Source of the DNA: Amyelois transitella
Taxonomy: Eukaryota; Arthropoda; Insecta; Lepidoptera; Pyralidae
Assembly: GCF_032362555.1 (NCBI RefSeq)
Contig: NC_083513.1
Coordinates: 1,426,001-1,490,000, forward strand
DNA: 64,000 nt
Direction: 5' to 3'
Below the pieces are notes generated by a model. It saw nothing but the letters and a program-made list of their open reading frames with translations. It did not search any database and was not told the DNA's origin. Position 1 is the first letter of the stretch, and the number at the start of each line of letters is the position of its first letter. This document shows positions 45,501 to 54,830 of the stretch, one piece after another. A program made the translations under genes and the position numbers.

Positions 45501-48500
45501 TGGCTCATGTTCCCCAAAGGTTGTGCAGATCAGACGGAAGTCGCTTCTTGTAAAACCTGATCAAAACCAGAATTGTGGTCAAAGACGTTTGTTTGTTTGT
45601 TTATGATATCTTTATTGTGCAAACGAAAGAACACAAAAAAAAACAGTAAATTTGTAAGACAAAATATATAAAGGCGGACTTATTCCATTTACGGATCTCT
45701 TTCAGTCAACCATTGAATAATTAAGAAGAGAGATATTTGAATAGGGCTGAAATACATACAAGAAGTAAGTACGTAGATGACGTAACCCAGGCGCTTCTTT
45801 AAAGAATGTCAGTTATCACCCGGACTAACGCGTAAACGTTAATCAGTTAAACGTTAGTCAGTCAGTCAGTCCGGAAGACTTAGATAAATTAATCGGATAT
45901 AAATAGTTGGTGGAGATATAGTTAATAAAGATGTGCATACACGGTATACCTACAGAGTTAGTGCATATGACCATAATAAGTGAACAACAGTGCCCACCTG
46001 CCATTATACCCTGGGCAAGCAAGAAGATGCTGGTGACTAGCAAAACGACCAGGTTCCTCTTAGCCATTGGCACGCTCTCGCTTAGGATTGTCATCGATAT
46101 GGTGTACTGGCCTGATGACCTGGAATGAAATACATACATACATACATAAAATCACGCCTCTTTCCCGGAGTGGTAGGCAGAGACTACCTCTTTCCATTTG
46201 CCACGATCTCTGCATATTTCCTTCACTTCATCCACATTCATTCAACATTCTTCTTCTTCGTCGTTACCTTTTCCCACTTTCATTCATTCATTCATTCAAC
46301 ATTATAATTACCTATTTCTTTCCTGGAATGAAATAGGTAATTATAATGTTAAATAAATATCGTCCAGGCATTACACGAAGCGACTCCTGTCTGAACTTCA
46401 TGGTCTAGTTATAAGGGGAACCTTACTTAGGTCATGTGTGTTGCAATAGGTGGAAGTGTTGCTGATAGGGTTAAAGGAAAAATTATCTAACCCAAATCTT
46501 TGTCTTTAAAACCAGTTAAAACCAAACAACATATCTAATATCAATACATATGGGTAAGCCAAACACAATATGTAAAACTTTTTAATCCATCATAATATTG
46601 TCATAATGTACTTTAGGTTTAGGACTCCATTTCTAAAGGCGGCAAACTATAAAAGCTTTCTGGGAATACCAAAACTGGGAATAAAAAATGAGAATGATAT
46701 ACCAAATTGAAATAAAAGACATGTGCGTTGACGAAAGCGTGATACAATCGTTCAATAATCATTTAAATCAAAGTTCACATATCTTTACATAAACAATTGT
46801 ATATTGATAACAACTCTGACATATCTTTATCAAACGCGGAATAACTCTACTCGTATAAAGTAACTGATATAAGCCACCACGTGTGAAAAATATGCATAAT
46901 TATGATTATGATTAAGTATATGATAAGTGGCATTGTTCTGATTTATTTTCAAACATTTAATCCTTTGCGTCAAACTCACGTCAAACATTTTGTTATCAGC
47001 TAAATTAATAATTAAATACAGAGATTGTGTTTATGAAAGTGGCTGCATAATATATTTTTGTCGGTCATAAGGTAGGAATAGCTTTGCATTTCAAGAAATG
47101 GCATTTTTGATAACTTCTGCTAGAAGATTAATCTATGCACTTCTTATATTACCGATGGGCTGGCAACCTGGCCTTTCAGTCTTTTCGAGACTGTTGTCTC
47201 TGTCTACCTCGTAAGGGGAAAAGACGTAATAATATGACACTGATGGCGTAGGTATATCTTAACGGTCTGTTTAAAGATTGCACATCACCTCACATAGTTC
47301 CGTGGCATTTGTAGCCCAATAAATGTTGCCAATTTATAGAAAACTTACAATAAAGAAGCGATGAACTGCAATATCAATAACATGATCCAGTTGACAGAGA
47401 TACTAGCCACAGCATTCACTCCTGCGCCGCTCAGCAACGACACGAAAAGCATGCTGCGACGGCCCTTCCTGTCTGCGAGGTAGCCCCACAAGATGGCGCC
47501 GATTATAGTTCCTGTAAACATAATTTTCGATTGAATATTATGGAACAAAACGGCCGAAAATTAACAATATCTATTTATTTATTCTAAAATAACAAACAGC
47601 TATAAATATGTATGTACTAGAGGCCGCCCGCGACTTCGTCCGCATGGAAACCCTATCAATCCCGCGGGAACTCTGGGATAAAAAGTAGCCTATGTGTTAT
47701 TCTGGGTCTTCAGCTACCTACATACCAAATTTCATGGTAATCGGTTCAGTAGTTTTTGCGTGAAAGAGTAACAAACATCCATACATCCATACAAACTTTC
47801 GCCTTTATAATAGTAGTAGGATTAGTATGTATGTATTAGATTATAAAATAAATCAAATAGAGTAATGTGCACAATTTATGTTACTGATATAAACCTGGGA
47901 TTGTTTTAGGCGATGGGCTAGCAACCTGTCACTATTCGAATCTTAATTCTCTCATCAAGTCAAAGTGCTGAACGTGGCCTAATCAGTCTTTTCAAGATTA
48001 TTGGCTTTGTCTATCTCGCAAGAGACATAGACGTGACTCCATATGTAGCAAATTTCACAATTTTTGTGTTCTGTAATCACCTAAGTAATGCCAAATCCCC
48101 TGGGTGGTCCCGGCACCAATATAAAAAAGAATAGGAACACTCCATCTCATTTCCCATGGATGTCGTAACAGGCGACTAAGGGATAGGCTTTTAAATTTGG
48201 GATTCTTAATTTAGGCGATGGGCTGTCAACCTGTCACTGTTTGAGTCTCAATTCTATCATAAAGCCAAACAGCTGAACGTGGCCTGTCAGTCTCTTCAGG
48301 ACTGTTGGCCCTGTCTACCCCGCAAGGGATATAGACGTGATTATATGTATGTATATATGATCAGGTAGATAAGGCATTGACACTGGTCCGAGTACCAAAC
48401 AGGTTGTTATAACCAAGTTCAATCAAATTTACATTTATAACGCGTTTTAGTGAAGTCCGCTGTATAATTCGTTTCAAGATTTCACAATAGACGATTACCC

Positions 48501-51500
48501 AACTGAAGGTTGTATGATTATGAATTAATACCAAAGATAACAGTAGGTTAAATGCTATTTAACTGCCCTTTAAATTCAATTTTAATGCATTTTTGCGTTA
48601 CATATTCACAACTAACCTCGCTTTTATAGAAAAATCTAATTAATTACTCATGCATATAGTCACGTCTATTGCCCTTGCGGTGTTAACAGAGTCAACAGTC
48701 TCGAAAAGACTGAAAGGTCATGTTAAGCTGTATTTAATTACTAATCCCACGAGAATACGGCAGATCCTTAATTCTTTACTTTCTTATCATCATAACATCC
48801 TTATTCATATATTTTTTAAATCTAGATCTAGTATCTGTCTTTGTTACTTGACGTCCTGTGAAACTGCTGCAGTGTAGTTCGTTCCCCCGCATCTTCTACA
48901 GATGCGCTTCGAAAGCGATAGTAGATTCGACGTCCATAAGCGATATCTTATTACCTAATTTTGAAGATAAATCTATTTCTATTTTTTATAGGGAGTCTCG
49001 GTAATATTTTTAATACTTAGTTGGTATATCTTCTTAAATACTAAAATGAGATATAGTTACCTATAATAGGTGCCGAGGCCAGTAACCCCTGCTGGGCGGC
49101 CGTGGTTTCCAGCTCACAAGCGCTGGACGGCACAATAATGGTGCTGCCGTAGACAATGCAGGCGAAGGATATGATGACCAGACCAGCTAGACTCGTGAGA
49201 AGCAGGTTGTATAATCCGAAACCTGGAAACACGGAATATAAAGAATAAAGAAAGAAGATTCTTAAGGTGCCGTGTGGTTCCTGGTAGAGTTGCCACGAAT
49301 AGTGAATTGGCCGAATACCGAATACCGAATATTCGGCAACGCGGTCGGCCGAAGCGCCGAATATTCGGCCGCCGAATATTTGGCACGAAATACATCCCTA
49401 AAATCTTTCCACTGCATTTATTCTGCTTTCGTGCTTCTTTTGCCATACCCAAATTTCACTCCCATACATTAATGTCGGGACCAACACGCCCTTATGCACA
49501 GCCAGTCGAGCCTTTTTGGATAGTTTCTGACTGCTCATAAAGGCATGCAAAGCTCCATTCACCATGTTCCCCGCGTTCACTCTCCTTTCAATATCACTAC
49601 ACTTGCCATCTGATGTAAACTTTGATCCTAGATATACAAACTCTATCACTTGCTCAACTTTAAAAAAAAATAAACGATTGAAAATGATAGGACTATTGAA
49701 ATACATGACAGTTTCTGAAACTGCTTTGAGGAAGTCGCAACAGATAATATGCGAAATGCTAATTATGAGGTGGACGTGGAGAAGAGTGCTGTGGCAAACC
49801 AGTTAGATTTTTATTTGAAAACAGTTCGCTTAGATCGGAAGGCCGACCCTTACAAGTGGTGGTTCGCAAACGAAAAACAATTCCCAAACCTTTCGAAATT
49901 TGCTAAAGTTTATCTTTCTTCTCCTGGAAGTAGCGTGTAAAGTGAAAGGTTATACGTATTTTTCAAGGATAAAATGTATTCCATTTTATGCCCAGGATAA
50001 TAAGGTATAATTATACCAAGTTTCATCGAAATCGAACCGTTAGTTTTCACGTGATGCCTGAACATACAGACAGACAGATAGACAAAAAAATTTTTAATCA
50101 CTTATTGGGGTTTGGTATCAATCCAGTAACACCCCCTGTTATTTATTTTTTCAATGTTTTCAATGTACAGAATTGACCCTTCTACAGATTTATTATATGT
50201 ATAGATAACTTACCACTGGTCAATTGTAATTACTAAAGTATTGTAATTTGGAAATAGATACATAATTTAACGTAATATACGTGTCTTTTTTACATGATTT
50301 GGTATTCGGTATTCGGCCGAATAGTACCTATTATTCGGCCGAATACCGAATAGCATAAAAAGTGGCCGAATAGGCCGAATACCGAATAATTGCCGAATAT
50401 TCGTGGCATCTCTAGTTCCTGGCACCAATACAAAAAAGAATAGGACCACTCCATCTCTTTCCCATGGATGTCGTAAAAGGCGACTAAGGGATAGGCTTAC
50501 AAACTTAGGATTCCTTATTAGGCGATGGGCTAGCAACCTGTCACTATTTGAATCTCAATTCTATCATTAAGCCAAATAGCTAAACGTGGCCATTCAGTCT
50601 TTTCAAGACTGTTGGCTCTGTCTACCCCGCTAGGGATATAGACGTGACCATATGTACATATGTATGTATGTATTCTTAAGGAATTACTCTAGGTTATACA
50701 TACATACATATAGTCACGTCTATATCCCTTGCGAGGTAGAGTGAACATTCTTGAAAATACTGAAGACCACGTTAGGCGCATGGTTTTATAATGGAATTGA
50801 GATTCAAATAGCGATAGGTAGCTAGCCCATCGCCTACAAGAGGAATCCCATATTTTTAAGCCTATCCCTTAGTCGCCTCTTACGACATCAATGGGAAAGA
50901 TATAGAGTTATAAGTACCGGAAACCACACGGCACTAGTAAAATAAAATGATGTAGACATTTGATAATTAAGGCGTCTTGGAAATTGTCACGAGAGCGGGA
51001 AAAAATGGTAAGAAAAACGTTACGATTTTTGTTGTTAAGCATTCAAAGCTGTATCATTATTATGATTTATCAATAGATTATTTTTCAGATAATATAACGG
51101 TGATTAATTCTAATCTAAAAATAAATACTTGAAAGGAAAGCGTGACTGACTGATCTACAATCACATTTTAATCAAAGAACGGGTCAGCTGAAATTTTAAT
51201 AGAGATCTTTATCTCTATCCGTGTTTGTCATAATGCCGTGTGGTTCCTGGTACTTAAAAATAACTTACATACATACATACATATGGTCACGTCTATATCC
51301 CTTGCGGGGTAGACAGAGCCAACAGTCTTGAAAAGACTAAATGGCCATGTTCAACTATTTGGCTTAATGATAGAATTGCGATTCAAATAGTGACAGGTTG
51401 CTAGCCCATCCCAAGTTTATGAGCCTATCCCTTAGTCGCCTTTTACGACATCCATGGTATGTTAATGAGTACCGGGGAGCCAGAAGACATCATGGTAGAA

Positions 51501-52188
51501 TACTCTGCGATCCTATGACGCCTTCAAATTGACAGGATACGAACGCCGGAGCGGTTTTAGGAGCGGTAGGCTGGCATACTAGGTGCTTGGAGTCCTACAC
51601 TCTCCCGGGTGAAGAAACCAGTGTAACCGGCTCTTCACCCGGGGGGTGTTCCGTACGAAGATTAATTAATTGATAAATTAAATCAAAATTGTTTTTTTTT
51701 ATAAGTAAAATAATTATCAGTCATTATTATTGTAATTGACTACATTTTCAATACTCACCGAGTTGCTATGATACGAACGAAATTATACATACCACTTGTA
51801 TCTAATATATTTAAACGAGCAATTCTTCTATATACATATATATCAGGATCTCGGAAACGGCTCCAACGATTTTCATGAAAGTTACAGATTAGGGGCTTTT
51901 CGGCTCAAGGAATCGATTTATCAAGGTCCTAGGTTCGAGAAAAGCTCGGTTCTCAAGATATATAAACATTTCAAAAACCGCGTTTTAAGAAACTATATCA
52001 GCGCCATCTCTGGTTGACCAGCAACAGCAGGTACCAACCAGGTACTTATATTTATGACTCATAGTTGGCAAATAAACGTTTGAATTTGAAAGATTTGACC
52101 TACGATACCAGAAAAAAAGGGTACCTGTTTTGTCTATAGCTGTTTCAAAAGGCACCTTCTCACCATCATTTTCACCTACAGCAGACAT
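39577..52188 (-). CDS. Gene D: SV2-like MFS transporter (complete)
   Basis: Twelve exons: 39577-39680, 40807-40934, 41466-41656, 42328-42423, 43029-43155, 43663-43787, 44417-44521, 44911-45050, 45998-46119, 47349-47511, 49061-49222, 52125-52188. CDS is 1527 nt (508 aa), phases consistent. Motifs: GYLADRKGRR after helix 2, SESVPMAKRN, QESPKYTL after helix 6, DRVGRRN after helix 8. Conserved Cys pair (LTICGI ... TPCALNVT, with an N-V-T sequon) in the helix 7-8 loop. The tail has PDDRLLRKQMQKK and an acidic end. It has one intron more than every paralogue, splitting FFMQ|ESPKY. An RTE insertion duplicated the exon-4 acceptor, and intron 1 contains the nested hAT/RTE/R1 complex. Closest in motifs to gene C. 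Confidence 0.93.
39792..39966 (-). repeat. R1 fragment
   Basis: Minus copy lacking the 5' third, in the last intron of gene D. Confidence 0.7.
40110..40312 (+). repeat. LINE-like 3' end with 'ataaagatattacaaacaaa' tail
   Basis: Tail block shared with 56090-56175 and, in inverse orientation, with 45585-45650 and 63100-63170. (acaa)n tail. Confidence 0.6.
40594..40772. mobile_element. R4 MITE-like element, copy 2
   Basis: 179 bp, ttagtgcgagttcaactcgg ... aactcgcactaa, with inverted termini and the same 'agatggcgctgatcaaatca' core as 15027-15188. It ends 35 bp from the exon-10 donor side of gene D. Confidence 0.78.
41076..41202. mobile_element. Two opposed RTE 3' ends
   Basis: 41076-41157 is a minus RTE tail and 41158-41202 a plus one (tctacccctccgtgaaagag then (atgt)n), joined head to head to form an inverted repeat. 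Confidence 0.6.
41215..41455 (+). mobile_element. 3' end of a second LINE type
   Basis: Frame with blocks RPRGRSPMRWTDQIK and SSREKWRDIVRRT, then an aagaagaagaag end. These are LINE polyprotein C-terminal motifs. Ends 10 bp before the exon-9 donor of gene D. Confidence 0.65.
42062..42301 (-). repeat. R1 retroposon, nearly full length
   Basis: Minus copy with a ~25-bp internal deletion in the 'ttggcttaatgat' region. Intron in gene D between 41656 and 42328. Confidence 0.8.
42633..42905 (-). repeat. R3 family repeat, long variant
   Basis: Begins tatactaatattataaagct and ends gcgggctcagctagtt. Partner of 1352-1619. Confidence 0.7.
43215..43335 (+). repeat. R1 3' fragment
   Basis: From the 'ctcaattctatcataaagcc' block to the tail. 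Confidence 0.7.
44063..44275 (-). repeat. Family L LTR-like element, copy 3
   Basis: Minus copy: shares 'ccaaagggaagatcttccgc', 'ataacacctag' (as complement) and 'gcgtcgcgtgatttt' with the others. Outer ends are eroded. Confidence 0.5.
45117..45347. repeat. Local tandem duplication
   Basis: 45117-45186 and 45281-45347 share 'atttgatgcat', 'caagccag/caaaccag' and 'caaatggttta' in the same order. Diverged direct repeat in an intron of gene D. Confidence 0.5.
45408..45484 (+). repeat. R1 3' fragment
   Basis: Last ~75 bp including the (atgt)n tail. Confidence 0.65.
45485..45997. other. Gene D intron with short repeat scraps
   Basis: Holds the 'cagacggaagtcgcttcttg' repeat (45500-45560) and an inverse 'gatatctttattgtgcaaac' LINE-tail scrap (45585-45650). 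Otherwise unassigned. Confidence 0.4.
46133..46321 (-). mobile_element. RTE insertion at the exon-4 acceptor of gene D
   Basis: A minus RTE 3' end flanked by cctggaatgaaata at 46119-46132 and 46322-46335 (12-14 bp duplication). The duplicated segment includes the exon-4 splice acceptor. The RTE 5' side ends in an inverted copy of the neighbouring host sequence (arms 46298-46318 and 46330-46350). Confidence 0.75.
46298..46350. repeat. Perfect 21-bp inverted repeat
   Basis: Arms 46298-46318 and 46330-46350 are exact complements with an 11-nt spacer, at the 5' junction of the RTE insertion. Confidence 0.85.
46351..47150. other. Gene D intron 3, unassigned part
   Basis: AT-rich. Apart from a short inverse repeat scrap at about 46365-46440, nothing recognisable. 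Confidence 0.4.
47155..47235 (+). repeat. R1 3' fragment
   Basis: Diverged, from gatgggctggcaacctg to ggggaaaagacg. Confidence 0.6.
47620..47825 (+). repeat. R3 family repeat
   Basis: Near-complete copy with the gaggccgcccgcgacttcgt start and a tttataatagtagtagg end. Confidence 0.78.
47885..48048 (+). repeat. R1 3' fragment
   Basis: Begins at the 'gggattgttttaggcgatg' block. Confidence 0.7.
48101..48358 (+). repeat. R1 retroposon, nearly full length
   Basis: Second plus copy only ~50 bp after the preceding one. Confidence 0.8.
48648..48729 (-). repeat. R1 3' fragment
   Basis: Tail, gtcacgtctatt and aacagtctcgaaaagactga blocks only. Confidence 0.65.
49395..49690 (-). mobile_element. RTE coding fragment nested in the hAT
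   Basis: Reads on the minus strand with blocks YLGSKFTSDGKCSDIERRV, NAGNMVNGAL, AVHKGVLVPTLMYGSE. This is the reverse transcriptase C-terminal region of an RTE-like LINE, upstream of the part seen in the other fragments. Confidence 0.75.
49691..49975 (+). pseudogene. hAT transposase C-terminal pseudogene
   Basis: Frame with DPYKWWFANEKQFPNLS and FAKVYLSSPGSSV, the typical C-terminal dimerisation region of hAT transposases. An in-frame TAA at 49938-49940 falls just before SERLY, where the family normally continues. With the missing N-terminus, this is a dead gene. Confidence 0.8.
50697..50937 (-). repeat. R1 retroposon, minus copy facing the previous R1
   Basis: Tail-to-tail with 50415-50676: the two (catac)/(atgt) tails are ~20 bp apart. 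Confidence 0.8.
51234..51457 (-). repeat. R1 copy with rearranged 5' end
   Basis: 51271-51457 is a minus R1 missing its 5' part. At 51234-51252 lies an 18-bp R1 5' end (gccgtgtggttcctgg) in + orientation. Confidence 0.7.
51458..52124. other. Gene D intron 1, two unclassified blocks
   Basis: 51470-51660 is GC-richer (caccgggtgaag and ttcacccggg complement each other), and 51800-52050 has repeat-like 'gatctcggaaacggctcc' sequence. I cannot assign either to a family. Confidence 0.35.
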
Positions 52189-52519
52189 TTTGATAAATCA
52201 CTATAATTATTAATAACTGTTTATACCTAATATCTAATTTTTTTTTTATTATTTACACTCAGTCTTTTTTTTTTGTTTTAATAAATTTATTACACAGATG
52301 CGCATCACTCCATGTTTGTGAGGCGTTTGAGCAAATATCTACATTTATAATGCGATTATGAATTAATTACTACTAATAAATATTCATGCAGTCCCGTCTG
52401 TGTGTTTACAAACTTTATCTGTCGTCACGTGCGAATGTATCTACGAGAGTAATTATATTGTAGTCTTTTTTAATCGCAACTTCTCCCGCGTGAATTTAGC
52501 GCCAGCTAGAAAAAGCAAT

Positions 52520-52577
52520 AAGACTGTTGGCTCTGTCTACCCCACAAGGGATAAAGACGTGACCATATGAATGTATG
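52520..52577 (+). repeat. R1 3'-end fragment
   Basis: agactgttggctctgtctac through gtgaccatatg plus a short tail, 330 bp upstream of gene D. Confidence 0.65.
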
Positions 52578-52920
52578 TAGAAAAAGCAAGGAATTAAACT
52601 GCACCTACAAAAAGCGTCGAATCTAGCGCCACCTACAAAGGACTACAGCTTTTGCGCAAATTCCAAGGAAACTATATTTTTACCGGGAAAAAAGTACCTC
52701 CAGTCTCAAAAGTATAGTACTTATATACGAAATATTCAAAGAAGATTAATTTAATATTAAACAAATAATTTAAACTTACTTTCGCATTTGGAATATAAGT
52801 TGGGGTTAGGATGCAATAACAAAAAAATACTTAGGACCTTGAGTCCTGTATTTTCCGGTTGCGTCTTTCCGGGGGCCCAGGGTCCACCTTTGAGCTCTAT
52901 GTAGGATTAAGTAAACGCAT

Positions 52921-53031
52921 ACATACACATACATTATAACCACGTCTTCCTTACGGGGTAGACATAGCCCGCAATCTCGAAAAAGCTGAAAGACCACGGT
53001 CAGCTGTATTACTTAGTGATGGAATTCAGAT
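52921..53031 (-). repeat. R1 3' fragment, diverged
   Basis: catacacatac tail, 'acggggtagacatagcc' and 'gaccacggtcagctg' blocks. Confidence 0.6.
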
Positions 53032-53081
53032 ATTCTTGAATATAAGATTATTAATTTAATTATTTACAATTCATATAACTA

Positions 53082-53190
53082 CTAGTTGTTGCCCGCAGCT
53101 TCGCCTGCGATAATTTTATTTTTTCGCTATTTATTTTTTCGTGATACGCCTCCTCGTGATAGTTGCGAAATGGACAGCTTCCTGTTAATA
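53082..53190 (+). repeat. R3-related fragment
   Basis: ctagttgttgcccgcagctt start only. Confidence 0.5.
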
Positions 53191-53206
53191 TTTTTGCATA
53201 TATACA

Positions 53207-53458
53207 TACATATGGTCACATCTATATCCCTTGCGGGGTAGACAGAGCCAACTGTCGTGAAAAGACTGGATGGCCACATTCAGCTATTTGGCTTAATGAT
53301 AGAATTGAGAGTCAAATAGTGACAGGTTGCTAGCCCATCACCTAAAAAAGAATCTCAAGTTTGTAAGCGTAGGTATCCTTTAGTCGCCTCTTACGACACC
53401 AGGGAAAGAGATGGAGTGGTCCTATTCTTTTTTGTATTGGGGCCGGGAACCACACGGT
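53207..53458 (-). repeat. R1 retroposon, full length
   Basis: Minus copy in the D-E spacer. Confidence 0.82.
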
Positions 53459-53544
53459 AATTATTGCAAAGTACCTAAATATTGTTGTCAAATACAAAAG
53501 ATTTCATATGTTACGATAATTGTGACAATTTTTTACTAGTATAT

Positions 53545-53645
53545 ATATGAAGAGAGTTATGAATGTGAATAAAGCGAGCGAAGTATGCAGGGATCGTGGC
53601 AAGTAGAAAGATGCCTCTGCCTACCCCTCCGGGAAAAAGGCGTAC
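53545..53645 (+). mobile_element. RTE LINE 3' fragment
   Basis: atgaagagagttatgaatgt to cctccgggaaaaaggcg, tail lost, with an in-frame stop in the GKWK region. Confidence 0.65.
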
Positions 53646-53954
53646 CGGTCTACCTACTCACTGTTCATGATTAATAATTAATTAAATAATGTTCAAATAA
53701 AAATGAAAGACAAATGTTTTCCTCGTATTGTTGATAAACATTTTGCACTTACTCATTAATTAATATTAATGATAAACAGGAGTGATTAATTTTGATTCAA
53801 TGATAAAACAATGTATGATTTTAATGATGTTGGCAGATAACTACGCTAAACATTTTTTCAAAAGAAAGTTGATATATCTAGTTCTTGGATTATACATTTC
53901 TTATGGCAATTGTTAAGTTCGTTAAAATCAGAATAATATCACTATTATAGAATA

Positions 53955-54167
53955 GTGGAAGCCGTCCGCGACTTCGTCCGCGTGGAAACACTATCATAAC
54001 GTAACAATCAATCCCGCGGGAACTCCGGGATGAAAAGTAGTCTATGCATTATTCCGAGTCTTCAGCTGCCTATATACCAAATTTCATCGTAATCGATTCA
54101 GTAGTATTTGCGTGAAAGAGTAACAAACATACATGCAAACTTTCGCATTTATAATATTAGCAAGATG
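53955..54167 (+). repeat. R3 family repeat
   Basis: gaagccgtccgcgacttcgt start to tttataatattagcaag. Confidence 0.75.
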
Positions 54168-54377
54168 GTAACCGTATGATCATAAAACACGTATCCCCAA
54201 AATATAAATAACACAATCATGATGCATAAACATTTTAATGAGAATACATTAAAATTAAAAATATTTAACAAATTAAAGCAACGAAATAAAATACGCATTT
54301 TCATAGTTACCTACGATGACAAATATTCACTAATTTCAATCCTTACGATCTATAGAAATTTTGCATGCAACATAGCA

Positions 54378-54503
54378 GCTTGCATGAAGAGAGTTATGAA
54401 TGTGGATGGAGCGAAGGAAGTATGCAGATCGTGGCGAGTAGTAATAAGAGGTAGTCTCTGCCTACCCCTCCGGGAAAGAAGCGTGATTTTATGTATGTAT
54501 GTT
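54378..54503 (+). mobile_element. RTE LINE 3' fragment with tail
   Basis: Same C-terminal block as 36803-37253, small deletion in the CRDRGKWK region, (atgt)n tail, 330 bp 3' of gene E's stop. Confidence 0.7.
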
Positions 54504-54830
54504 ATTCTGCAACAAAATCTGATTGATTAAGCTTTTTAATCTTTTTTGTCAAGTTAAAATATCCGTACCACACACGTCTAATCATCCGTTGAGACATGGA
54601 GGTGAGACAAACAAGTAATACTTCACATCCATTATAAGAAAGACTTGTGTGGCGTGTGTTTCAGCGTTTAAAAATATGCTTAACCCAAGCTTTGTTCACG
54701 ACCACATCCCTTTTGTTGGTCCCAATGGTACTAAAACCTTCGTGTGCCCGAGTAGCATTTGGCCTCATTTGGATTATACTCTTACTGGAATGCCTCATTA
54801 TTTTCGTTCAAACATCTTCTCCTCTTCTCC

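Larger units (their letters stand above)
49285..50414 (+). mobile_element. hAT transposon relic with nested RTE
   Basis: 1130 bp with terminal inverted repeats (tagagttgccacgaat / complement of attcgtggcatctcta) and an 8-bp target duplication GTTCCTGG. Sub-terminal regions at both ends are dense in 'ccgaatattcgg'-type palindromic units. It contains the 3' end of a transposase gene and an RTE fragment in the opposite strand. Confidence 0.88.
49267..50676 (+). repeat. R1 retroposon split by a hAT element
   Basis: R1 5' end at 49267-49284 and the rest at 50415-50676. GTTCCTGG is present on both sides of the insert as an 8-bp duplication. Intron 1 of gene D. Confidence 0.85.
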
